Below, one piece after another: positions 16,574-23,802 of a DNA stretch of 35,970 nt. The translations under genes and the position numbers were made by a program. The first letter of the stretch is position 1; each line of letters starts with the position of its first letter. The stretch covers positions 1 to 35,970 of the forward strand of contig CALYBB010000010.1 in NCBI GenBank assembly GCA_944393715.1, given 5' to 3'. The notes beneath the pieces were generated by a model that ran no database searches, was not told where the DNA came from, and was given only the letters and a program-made list of their open reading frames with translations. The DNA is from an uncultured Alphaproteobacteria bacterium (lineage in GTDB: Bacteria > Pseudomonadota > Alphaproteobacteria > RF32 > CAG-239).

Positions 16574-18110
16574 CTTTTATCTCCACGGTTCTGAAACGAA
16601 ACACACGCACTTTGTCCGACCAGTATGTCGGGCTTAATCCGGCTTTTATTTTGAGCTCGGTCATAAATTTGTCTTTGTTTGGCAAGTTTTCCCATACCGC
16701 CGGCAGGAAAACGCCTTCGCGCTGACCGTCTTGAAGCAACAGACCGTCGATATTTGGTTTTATCTGCGCCAAAAGATCGGTATAGGAAGTAAATTTTATT
16801 TCCTCAAAATTGGTCAATAAAGCAATACTAAAAGTAATTTCAGGCAGTTCTTCCGCTGCCACAGGTTTAAAACGGCTGTCATGCAATGCCGCGGCAAAAG
16901 CATTGTCAGCAATGTCGGCGGCAATGGCTTTGGTCGCCTTGATTGAACCAATGCAACCGCGTAAACGGCCATTTTTTTTCAGGGTAACGAAAGCAGCGCC
17001 TTTGTCAAACAACACATTGCCAAATTCGTCACGTTCAGGGTGATAAATTTTTTGCTCTCGAACGGCTTTTTCCAGCGCTGTATGAGCAATTTGCAACAGA
17101 GCTTCTCGATTGTGACGCACGAAGTTTTGCAGATTTCGCTGTTCCAGTTCAATACCTGCCAAAGGCTTTTCCTCAGCCGGTTCCTGATAAACCCATGCTC
17201 CATAACCGACCACACGTTCTTTGTCGCCGGAAGTATCACCGGAATTAACCATATCAAGAAGTTTTGGCACCAAACCAAATTGCCGCGCCAACAATATTGC
17301 CGTATTAACCGCCGTAGCACCGCAAGATTGGTGAGGATCAACTCTTTCGGATTTTTGAATCTTCTCAGCCGTCCGGCGGTCAACCGCTTTGGCGGTGTCA
17401 TAATCCAGATAATGCGACAAATCGGTCGATACCACCAAAAGCGACGTGTCATCTTGCAAAAACGGCGCCAGCGCGTCAGCTATTTTTTGCGAATCGGCTT
17501 GTCCGTAAAGCATCGGGATAATTGTAAAATCTTCCAATGTCTTTTGCAAAAACGGCAGCTGCACTTCCAATGCGTGTTCGTCTTTATGTGCCGCGGCACT
17601 TGTGACGAACAGAGGATTTTTTCTTAATTCGTCGGCGACCGCCGTATCCACCTGTACTAATCCCAAAGGCGTTTTGAAACTTTTGGCTTCAGGCAAAGCC
17701 ACTCCGTTAACCATTATTCGATGCGACGGCCCGAGCAAAAACACCCGATGAATTTGTTTTTTGAAAGGTTGCAGCCTTTTATAGGCCGCTGCCGCCACCT
17801 GCGCCGAATATCGGTAGCCGGCATGCGGCACTATAATCATGTTCGGTCGCGAATTCATCTCCGAGGGGACGTGCTCCAAATAGCCGTCAAGGTCTTTGTC
17901 CAGCTGGTAAACATCTGCCGGATAAAACAGGCCGGCAACGGCCGATTCACGCACCGGATTGATGTCTTCGTCGCTCAAATCATAGTCGACGATGTTTTCA
18001 TCATTGGCTGAAATATGGGTATTAAAAAACAACACATTAAAAAATACCGCCACGGCAACAATCGTCAAAATCATCAGATAAGACGGAATTTTTTTGCGAT
18101 CGAACTCCAT
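16560..18110 (-). CDS. Membrane-anchored Memo (AmmeMemoRadiSam B) - AMMECR1 (AmmeMemoRadiSam A) fusion
   Basis: This encodes 516 residues. One membrane helix (about residues 9-31) leads to a Memo-like domain (about 55-310) and an AMMECR1-like domain (about 335-510). Memo landmarks are PHAGYRYS (95-102), HKDEHALEVQLPF (175-187) and DLSHY (230-234), which are the expected metal-site and fold motifs. The AMMECR1 hallmark LRGCIGS is at 383-389, followed by SRFKPV. ATG 18110 has AGGAGG upstream; the frame continues to 18164 without support. The radical SAM member of the trio is not in this window. With the N-terminal anchor, the domains probably lie on the periplasmic face (inference from a short charged N-terminus). 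Function is unknown. Confidence 0.88.
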   Translation of the reverse strand: MEFDRKKIPSYLMILTIVAVAVFFNVLFFNTHISANDENIVDYDLSDEDINPVRESAVAGLFYPADVYQLDKDLDGYLEHVPSEMNSRPNMIIVPHAGYRYSAQVAAAAYKRLQPFKKQIHRVFLLGPSHRIMVNGVALPEAKSFKTPLGLVQVDTAVADELRKNPLFVTSAAAHKDEHALEVQLPFLQKTLEDFTIIPMLYGQADSQKIADALAPFLQDDTSLLVVSTDLSHYLDYDTAKAVDRRTAEKIQKSERVDPHQSCGATAVNTAILLARQFGLVPKLLDMVNSGDTSGDKERVVGYGAWVYQEPAEEKPLAGIELEQRNLQNFVRHNREALLQIAHTALEKAVREQKIYHPERDEFGNVLFDKGAAFVTLKKNGRLRGCIGSIKATKAIAADIADNAFAAALHDSRFKPVAAEELPEITFSIALLTNFEEIKFTSYTDLLAQIKPNIDGLLLQDGQREGVFLPAVWENLPNKDKFMTELKIKAGLSPTYWSDKVRVFRFRTVEIKDDDN

Positions 18111-18145
18111 AAGCGGTCCTCCTTTAAGATAATGAGATAAAAGCT

Positions 18146-18174
18146 TTAAGCCCCGCAACGGCAACGGGGCTTAA
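18146..18174 (-). terminator. Terminator after serS
   Basis: A perfect 10-bp stem TTAAGCCCCG / CGGGGCTTAA with a 9-base loop lies 15 bp past the serS stop. On the minus strand it is followed by AAAGCTTTTATC, a modest T-run. It would separate serS from the Memo-AMMECR1 gene. Confidence 0.7.
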
Positions 18175-18188
18175 TTCCTGTTAAAGGC

Positions 18189-19469
18189 TTATTTGCCCTT
18201 ACCGATAACTTTTTTACCGCCCATATACGGCTGCAGCTTGGCCGGAATATTGACCGATCCGTCAGCATTTTGGTGGTTTTCGATAAACATCACCAAAGCC
18301 CGCGGCGTGGCAATACCGGTGTTGTTGAGGGTGTGGGCATATTTGACCTTGCCTGAGGCATTCTCGCGATAACGCAGGTTGGTGCGCCGTGCCTGCCAGT
18401 CGGTAATGTTGGAGCAGGAATGCGTTTCGCGGTAGCAATTCTGGCTCGGCAGCCAGGCTTCCAGATCATATTGCCGGTATTTGGGCGCGCCCATATCGCC
18501 GGTACAGATGTCCAAAACCTGATACGGCAGTTCCAGATCCTGCAACACTTCTTCCGAAATGCTCAAAAGCTTTTGGTGCCATTTTTCGCTTTCTTCCAAA
18601 TCGCCTTTGCAGATGATAAACTGTTCGGTTTTCATAAACTGGTGCACGCGGATAAGACCTTTGGTGTCTTTACCGGCGGCGCCGGCCTCGCGGCGGAAAC
18701 AGGGTGAAAATCCGGCATACATGATCGGTAAGTCGTTTTCGCTCAACAGCTCGTCGGCGTGCAGCGAGTTCAAAATCAGTTCCGCCGTGCCGGACAGATA
18801 AACATCGTCGGCCGGCATATAGTAAATTTCATCGCGCGAAAACGGCAGATATCCCTGGCCGTAAAGCGGTTTTTCCTTAGACAGCGACGGCACCGAAATC
18901 ACCGTAAACCCGTGCGCCCGCAGTTTGTCCAAAACCATCATGTGCATGGCCAGTTCCAACTGCGCCAGATCATTTTTCAGCGCATAGGTGCGCGCACCCG
19001 ATACTTTGGCAATCCGTTCCATATCGGTCCAGTTGTTGAGTTCGCAAAGCTCCACCTGATCGCGCGGCTTGAAGTCAAATTTACGCGGCTCGCCCACTTT
19101 GCGGATAACCACATTGCCGCTTTCGTCCGGCCCTACCGGGCAATCGTCGCTCGGGTAGTTCGGCATCCGCAAAATCATATCGTCAAACTTGGCCTGCGCT
19201 TCATCAAGCCGTGCCTGGTCTTTTTTCATCTCCTCGCCGATAGCTTTGCTCTTGGCAATAATAGCCGCTTTTTCTTCCGCCGGCGCCGATTTAATGGCGT
19301 TGCTGAGTTTGTTTTTTTCTTCCGCTAGCGCCTGAGTAGCGGTTTTGAGCTTGTTTAAGTCAAGGTAAGCATTAACCAGCTCGTCGACTTTTTCCGCCGG
19401 AAAACCCTTTTTGCCCAAAGATTGTTTAACCCGGTCGGTGTTATCGCAGATAAATTTGATATCCAGCAT
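18189..19469 (-). CDS. serS: Seryl-tRNA synthetase
   Basis: This is a class II synthetase that charges tRNA-Ser (and tRNA-Sec where present). The 426 residues are standard. The N-terminal 110 residues form the tRNA-binding coiled-coil, rich in Lys, Glu and Ala. Motif 2 around Phe-Arg-Xaa-Glu-Ala-Gly (about residue 265) and motif 3 with Gly-Ile-Ala-Xaa-Pro-Arg (about 390) complete the catalytic core. GAGGA precedes the ATG. It is transcribed toward the Memo-AMMECR1 gene but ends at its own terminator. Confidence 0.97.
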   Translation of the reverse strand: MLDIKFICDNTDRVKQSLGKKGFPAEKVDELVNAYLDLNKLKTATQALAEEKNKLSNAIKSAPAEEKAAIIAKSKAIGEEMKKDQARLDEAQAKFDDMILRMPNYPSDDCPVGPDESGNVVIRKVGEPRKFDFKPRDQVELCELNNWTDMERIAKVSGARTYALKNDLAQLELAMHMMVLDKLRAHGFTVISVPSLSKEKPLYGQGYLPFSRDEIYYMPADDVYLSGTAELILNSLHADELLSENDLPIMYAGFSPCFRREAGAAGKDTKGLIRVHQFMKTEQFIICKGDLEESEKWHQKLLSISEEVLQDLELPYQVLDICTGDMGAPKYRQYDLEAWLPSQNCYRETHSCSNITDWQARRTNLRYRENASGKVKYAHTLNNTGIATPRALVMFIENHQNADGSVNIPAKLQPYMGGKKVIGKGK

Positions 19470-19576
19470 TTAAAAAATCCTCACCAATTATTTGATTTAA
19501 GCTGCCGCCGATTATAGCTGTTTTACAGGCAAAAACAACAGAAAAATTGCATTTTTCACGCGCTGAAAACAGGAAA

Positions 19577-19608
19577 GCCCTTAAACAGTCTTAAAACCGT
19601 TCAAGGGC
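19577..19608 (-). terminator. Hairpin terminator after the small acidic protein gene
   Basis: The arms GCCCTTAAAC and GTTCAAGGGC pair over 10 bp with one G-U-type mismatch and a 12-base loop. On the minus strand TTTCCTGTTTTC follows. It lies 12 bp past the stop at 19621. Confidence 0.6.
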
Positions 19609-19620
19609 GTTCCCGTTATT

Positions 19621-19887
19621 TTACTCGAAGAGATCATTACTCAGAACTTCAAAAGCGGAATATGCCTCATCAAAGTCCCGACAGGATATTGCTTCCTGCA
19701 TTTTCTCAAAACACCGTAACCATTTGCGCTTCTGCTCAGCCAACTCAGGCATCAGCTGAAAACGCTCGCGTTCTTCGTCATTGAGCATATCCATAAATTC
19801 AACAGAGTTTCCGTTTCCGGAAAAGATCATCTCTTCGTTTTCTTCTCTAAGATCAGCCAGTGATCTTTCAAAAGTTTCTTTTGCCAT
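19621..19887 (-). CDS. Small acidic helical protein, function unknown
   Basis: This encodes 88 residues, strongly charged and predicted mostly helical (Glu, Arg and Leu rich), with no signal peptide or membrane segment. Two Cys residues lie in the C-terminal half. The gene is complete: a good promoter (19919-19947), a palindrome over the expected transcription start and a terminator after the stop. No clear Shine-Dalgarno precedes ATG 19887, where the sequence is A/T-rich, so initiation may rely on an unstructured leader. It sits between serS and the divergent trpS. The family is not recognised; a small cytoplasmic regulator or adaptor is only a guess. Confidence 0.7.
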   Translation of the reverse strand: MAKETFERSLADLREENEEMIFSGNGNSVEFMDMLNDEERERFQLMPELAEQKRKWLRCFEKMQEAISCRDFDEAYSAFEVLSNDLFE

Positions 19888-19899
19888 AATTGTATGTTT

Positions 19900-19916
19900 T
19901 TAATGTTTAACATTAA
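19900..19916. promoter_or_regulatory. 17-bp perfect palindrome, candidate operator
   Basis: TTAATGTTTAACATTAA is a perfect inverted repeat about a single central base. It covers the predicted start of transcription of the minus-strand small protein gene, just downstream of its -10 box. That position is typical of a repressor site. The binding protein is unknown. Confidence 0.5.
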
Positions 19917-19918
19917 TA

Positions 19919-19947
19919 ACTATACCACAATTTTTCCCGATTCGCAA
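19919..19947 (-). promoter_or_regulatory. Sigma70-like promoter for the small acidic protein gene
   Basis: On the minus strand TTGCGA (19947-19942) and TATAGT (19924-19919) are separated by exactly 17 bp. The predicted start of transcription falls near 19912, inside the palindrome. Confidence 0.55.
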
Positions 19948-19972
19948 TGATGTTTTTTTTAACACTATTTGC

Positions 19973-20001
19973 TTGACCTTGCCGCCGGCATACTTTATTG
20001 T
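19973..20001 (+). promoter_or_regulatory. Sigma70-like promoter for trpS
   Basis: TTGACC (19973-19978) and TATTGT (19996-20001) are spaced by 17 bp. The start would be near 20008, with AAGGAAA as ribosome binding site before ATG 20040. No leader peptide or attenuator is visible. Confidence 0.5.
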
Positions 20002-20039
20002 TTTTCGCAAGATAAAGTTTTAGCAAAAGGAAAATATTA

Positions 20040-21056
20040 ATGTTTGACAACAAAATTGTTTTAGCCGGCGTCAAACCAACCGGCAAACCGCATCTGGGCA
20101 ATTACCTCGGCGCCATCAAACCGGCGATTGCACTCGGCCACCGTGCTCTGGCGCAGGGCGGCAGCCATTATATGTTTATTGCCGATTATCACGCCATCAA
20201 TGCCGAGAAAAATCCCGCCGTTTTGAACGAAATGCTCAAAGAAATCGCCTGCATTTATCTGGCAGCGGGGCTGGATCCCAAAGAGTCGGTGTTCTACCGC
20301 CAGTCAGACATTCACGAGATTCCCGAAATCACCACCATTTTATATGCCTATACGCCCAAAGGCTTTATGAACAAGGCTCATGCCTATAAAGCGGCGGTTG
20401 ACAAAAACCGCGAGGCCGGCAAACCGGACGACGACGGTATCAATATGGGACTTTACACTTATCCGACCTTAATGGCGGCGGATATTCTGACGTTCAATAC
20501 CGATATTGTTCCCGTCGGCAAAGATCAGGTTCAGCATGTCGAAATTGCCCGCGACATTGCCGGCGCGATAAATGCCCACTATAACAGGGATTTGTTGCGT
20601 CTGCCGGAATATTATATTGATGAAAATGTTGCGGTGGTTCCAGGGGTTGACGGACGCAAGATGAGCAAATCATACGGCAATGTTATTCCGCTGTTTGAGG
20701 ACGACGCGGCGATTAAAAAAGCCGTTTTTTCTATCAAAACCGATTCGCGTCCACTGGAAGAACCCAAAGATCCGGAAGAAATTTTGGTTTATCAGATTTA
20801 TAAAGCAATTGCCTCTCCGGCGGAGCTTCAGGAAATGGGCGACGGTCTGCGGCAGGGCAAACTGGGCTACGGCCATATCAAAAATATGTTGCTGGACGCC
20901 GTTATTGCCGAGGTCAAAGACGCGCGCGAAAAATACAATTACTACATGGCGCATTTTGCCGAGGTCGAAGGCATGCTTGAAGACGGCGCCGCCAAGGCTC
21001 GCCCGATTGCCAAAGAAACCTTAAAGCGCCTAAAAGACGCCGTTTTCGGCCGCTAA
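20040..21056 (+). CDS. trpS: Tryptophanyl-tRNA synthetase
   Basis: This is a class I synthetase that charges tRNA-Trp in the cytoplasm. The 338 residues fit the bacterial enzyme. The N-terminal nucleotide-binding motif reads Thr-Gly-Lys-Pro-His-Leu-Gly-Asn-Tyr (about 13-21), a HIGH equivalent, and Lys-Met-Ser-Lys-Ser is intact near residue 206. The segment with Gly-Lys-Asp-Gln-Xaa-Gln-His (about 161-167) is also family-typical. AAGGAAA lies 7 bases before the ATG. It is transcribed alone, and the CstA-family gene starts 191 bp downstream. Confidence 0.96.
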   Translation: MFDNKIVLAGVKPTGKPHLGNYLGAIKPAIALGHRALAQGGSHYMFIADYHAINAEKNPAVLNEMLKEIACIYLAAGLDPKESVFYRQSDIHEIPEITTILYAYTPKGFMNKAHAYKAAVDKNREAGKPDDDGINMGLYTYPTLMAADILTFNTDIVPVGKDQVQHVEIARDIAGAINAHYNRDLLRLPEYYIDENVAVVPGVDGRKMSKSYGNVIPLFEDDAAIKKAVFSIKTDSRPLEEPKDPEEILVYQIYKAIASPAELQEMGDGLRQGKLGYGHIKNMLLDAVIAEVKDAREKYNYYMAHFAEVEGMLEDGAAKARPIAKETLKRLKDAVFGR

Positions 21057-21121
21057 AGCATCGGTTGCACAACACCATCTTATAATTTGAAAATTGCTGA
21101 TCCGGCGGAGGAACGTTTCCG

Positions 21122-21160
21122 ATGCCCGTTTTGCTGTTGCTGGAGGTTGTGTCGATTTAA
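21122..21160 (+). other. Possible 12-codon leader ORF upstream of the cstA-like gene
   Basis: A short frame beginning at ATG 21122 encodes 12 residues, mainly Leu and Val, ending at TAA. It has GGAGGA 9 bases upstream. A TATAAT at 21081-21086 could be a -10 box but lacks a good -35. Short frames like this are common by chance, so it is reported only as a candidate. Confidence 0.2.
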
Positions 21161-21247
21161 ATTTTTATGTTCGACCGGCGGTTTAACAAGTTATCAATCT
21201 TTTGCGGCTAGAATAAAATCATATTGTTTTTTTCAGCGGAGGCGGTG

Positions 21248-23167
21248 ATGAAATATTTATGGTTGGCGGCACTCTTATTTTGGCCGGATTTAGCCGCGGC
21301 GACTGATGGTAACGCCGGCGGGTTTTGGGCTTGGTTTGAGGGGGTAAACGCACTGACGGTGGTGTTTGCCAGTCTGTGCATATTTGCCATTGCCTACCGT
21401 TTTTACGGTTTGTTTGTTGCCAACAAAGTCTTGCGGCTTGATGCCGAACGCGCCACACCGGCGGTCAAATATGCCGACGGGCATGATTACGTCAAAACCA
21501 ACCGCAACGTGTTGTTCGGACATCATTTTGCCGCCATTGCCGCGGCCGGACCTTTGGTTGGACCGGTGCTGGCAGCGCAGTTCGGATTTATGCCGGGGGC
21601 ACTATGGATACTTATCGGCTGTGTTTTGGCCGGCGCGGTGCATGATATGGTCGTTATCTTTGCTTCGGTGCGCCACAAGGGCGAAAGTCTGGCCACGATT
21701 GCCGAACGCGAGATCAATCCTTTTACCGGCACGGTGGCCGGATTTGCGGTGTTGTTTATCCTTATTTTAACTCTGGCCGGATTGTCGCTGGCCTGTGTCA
21801 GCGCCATGCATAATGCGCCGTGGTCGCTGTTTATTGTCGCGATTACCATGCCGATTGCGGTGCTGATGGGGATTATCATGCGCTATAAGGACGACGGCGT
21901 GCTGTTGGCCAGCATTATCGGCATTGCCCTTCTGGCAACGGGAATTATCGCCGGCCACGGACTGATGCAACCCGACGCGTTGGGCTGGATGTTTGACTGG
22001 GATAAAAAAACGGTTTCCGTTGCCATTCCGCTTTACGGTTTTATTGCCTCGGTGCTGCCAGTATGGCTTTTGCTGGTGCCGCGGGATTATCTGTCCACTT
22101 ATCTCAAAATCGGCACTATTCTGATGTTGGCTTTGGGGATTATTTTTGTGCGGCCGGATATTACCATGCCGATGTTTACACCCTTTATTAACGGCGGCGG
22201 GCCGGTTATCAGCGGACCGGTGCTGCCGTTTATCTTTATCACCATTGCCTGCGGCGCAATCTCCGGTTTTCACGCGATTATCGGCACCGGCACCACGCCG
22301 AAAATGATCGGCAACGAAAAAGAGATTTTGTTTGTCGGTTACGGCGCCATGCTGACCGAGGGATTTGTCGCGATTATGGCTTTGATTGCCGCCTGCACGA
22401 TGATGCCGGGGGATTATTTTGCTATTAATGCCACACATGAGGCTTATCAGGCATTGCTTGCCGCGCACCCGAATTTTGCCGTGGCCGACCTGCCCTATTA
22501 TGAAGACCATATCGGTATTGATTTGCACGGCCGTACCGGCGGCGCGGTATCGCTGGCGGTGGGCATGGCACATATCTTCCGCAACCTGCCCTATATGGAT
22601 CAGCTGGTGGCTTATTGGTACAATTTTGCGGTGATGTTTGAGGCGGTGTTTATCTTGACGGCGGTTGATGCCGGAACCCGCGTCGGACGCTTCTTTTTGC
22701 AGGAAATGCTCGGTAAAGTCTGGCCGAAATTCAACAACAAAGAATGGCTGCCGGGGATTGTCATTACCAGCGCGGTATTTACTTTCCTGTGGGGCTATCT
22801 GGTTTATACCGGAAATATCAGCACCATCTGGCCGCTGTTCGGTTTAAGCAATCAGCTGCTGGCGGCCTGCGCCCTGATTGTCTGCACCACGATGCTGCTG
22901 AGACTCAACCGCGGCAAATACACTCTGGCGGTTGCCGTGCCGGGGATATTTATGGTGGTTGTTACTTTCTGGGCCGGATATTTGCAGGTATTTACCGAAT
23001 ATCTGCCCAAAGGACAAAAGCTGCTGGCCGGTCTGGGGTGTCTAGTCATGCTGTTGATGATTGTGGTCTTGGCCGGCGCTTTCCGCCGCTGGCGGCGGCT
23101 GATGAAAATCAAGACCTGCGTCAAAGACGCCTACGGTGAAGAGGTTAAAGCTCTGGCCGTTGAATAA
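21248..23167 (+). CDS. CstA-family transporter (carbon starvation protein A)
   Basis: This encodes 639 residues with about 15-18 hydrophobic segments, an inner-membrane carrier. The CstA core is recognisable from FGHHFAAIAAAGPLVGPVLA (about residue 90) and the following AGAVHDM stretch, and a C-terminal CstA-type domain follows. E. coli CstA and BtsT are about 700 residues and import peptides or pyruvate; this one is shorter. Pyruvate or peptide uptake is inferred from the family. ATG 21248 is chosen since GGAGG lies just before it; TTG 21224 is rejected. No CstA-partner small gene (YbdD-like) is seen downstream. The gene converges on the acetyltransferase with only 5 bp between. Confidence 0.9.
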   Translation: MKYLWLAALLFWPDLAAATDGNAGGFWAWFEGVNALTVVFASLCIFAIAYRFYGLFVANKVLRLDAERATPAVKYADGHDYVKTNRNVLFGHHFAAIAAAGPLVGPVLAAQFGFMPGALWILIGCVLAGAVHDMVVIFASVRHKGESLATIAEREINPFTGTVAGFAVLFILILTLAGLSLACVSAMHNAPWSLFIVAITMPIAVLMGIIMRYKDDGVLLASIIGIALLATGIIAGHGLMQPDALGWMFDWDKKTVSVAIPLYGFIASVLPVWLLLVPRDYLSTYLKIGTILMLALGIIFVRPDITMPMFTPFINGGGPVISGPVLPFIFITIACGAISGFHAIIGTGTTPKMIGNEKEILFVGYGAMLTEGFVAIMALIAACTMMPGDYFAINATHEAYQALLAAHPNFAVADLPYYEDHIGIDLHGRTGGAVSLAVGMAHIFRNLPYMDQLVAYWYNFAVMFEAVFILTAVDAGTRVGRFFLQEMLGKVWPKFNNKEWLPGIVITSAVFTFLWGYLVYTGNISTIWPLFGLSNQLLAACALIVCTTMLLRLNRGKYTLAVAVPGIFMVVVTFWAGYLQVFTEYLPKGQKLLAGLGCLVMLLMIVVLAGAFRRWRRLMKIKTCVKDAYGEEVKALAVE

Positions 23168-23172
23168 CCCGC

Positions 23173-23799
23173 TCAGCGCAGCCGGCTGACGGCCTTCTCC
23201 AAAGCATTTATATCCGCCGCGCACAGCAGCGGCCGCAGTTCGGCGATTTGTTCCTCGGACAAGTCATAAAGTTTTAATGCCAGCAGGCGGGATATTGTTT
23301 CGTCATCAAAGCGCTTTTTCAAAATTTTGGCCGGATTGCCGCCGACCACCGTATAAGGCGGCACGTCTTTGGTCACCACACTGCCGGCGGCCACAACACA
23401 GCCTTCTCCCAGCCTGATACCGGGCAAAATCATACTGCGCATACCGATCCAGACCGCATCGGCAATAACAGTGTCACCACGGGTTTGATAACTGTCTAAA
23501 ATACATTCGGCAAACGGATAATTGGAAAACCAGTCGTTGCGATGCGTATTGTTACCACCCAGCAAAATAACCGCCTCGGCGCCGATACAGACATAATTGC
23601 CGATATAGAGCTTGTCCAGTTCCCACTGCGGCTGCCAGTTTTTACGGCTGTGTTCGTCGCCGTAAAGATAGCGCACGACATCATCCTCAAAATAACTGCC
23701 CCAAGCATTGCTGTAATAACTCTGGGTTCCTTTGATAATAATATTCGGATTTTTGACCGTTTCATGCAGGTATTCTACCTGCGACCACTTTCTTTCCAT
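23173..23799 (-). CDS. Hexapeptide-repeat acetyltransferase (Xat/CatB/Vat-like)
   Basis: This encodes 208 residues with a left-handed beta-helix. Hexapeptide repeats are visible in two blocks (about 63-80 and 108-150, with Ile/Val-Ile-Ala-Asp-Ala-Val-type repeats), and the loop between them carries the putative catalytic His86 in NNTHRNDW. The family acetylates small hydroxyl compounds such as chloramphenicol or streptogramins, or sugars. GGGAG precedes ATG 23799, which lies 3 bp after the opgH stop. As last gene of a glucan operon, it may add acetyl groups to periplasmic glucans or their precursors rather than act on antibiotics; this is inferred from position. Confidence 0.82.
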   Translation of the reverse strand: MERKWSQVEYLHETVKNPNIIIKGTQSYYSNAWGSYFEDDVVRYLYGDEHSRKNWQPQWELDKLYIGNYVCIGAEAVILLGGNNTHRNDWFSNYPFAECILDSYQTRGDTVIADAVWIGMRSMILPGIRLGEGCVVAAGSVVTKDVPPYTVVGGNPAKILKKRFDDETISRLLALKLYDLSEEQIAELRPLLCAADINALEKAVSRLR

Positions 23800-23802
23800 G
23801 AT

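Noticed and set aside
21767..22573. 268-codon frame antisense to the CstA-like gene
   Set aside because: It is a byproduct of the codon bias of the membrane protein on the other strand; its composition (many His, Gln, Arg, Asn) is typical of shadows.
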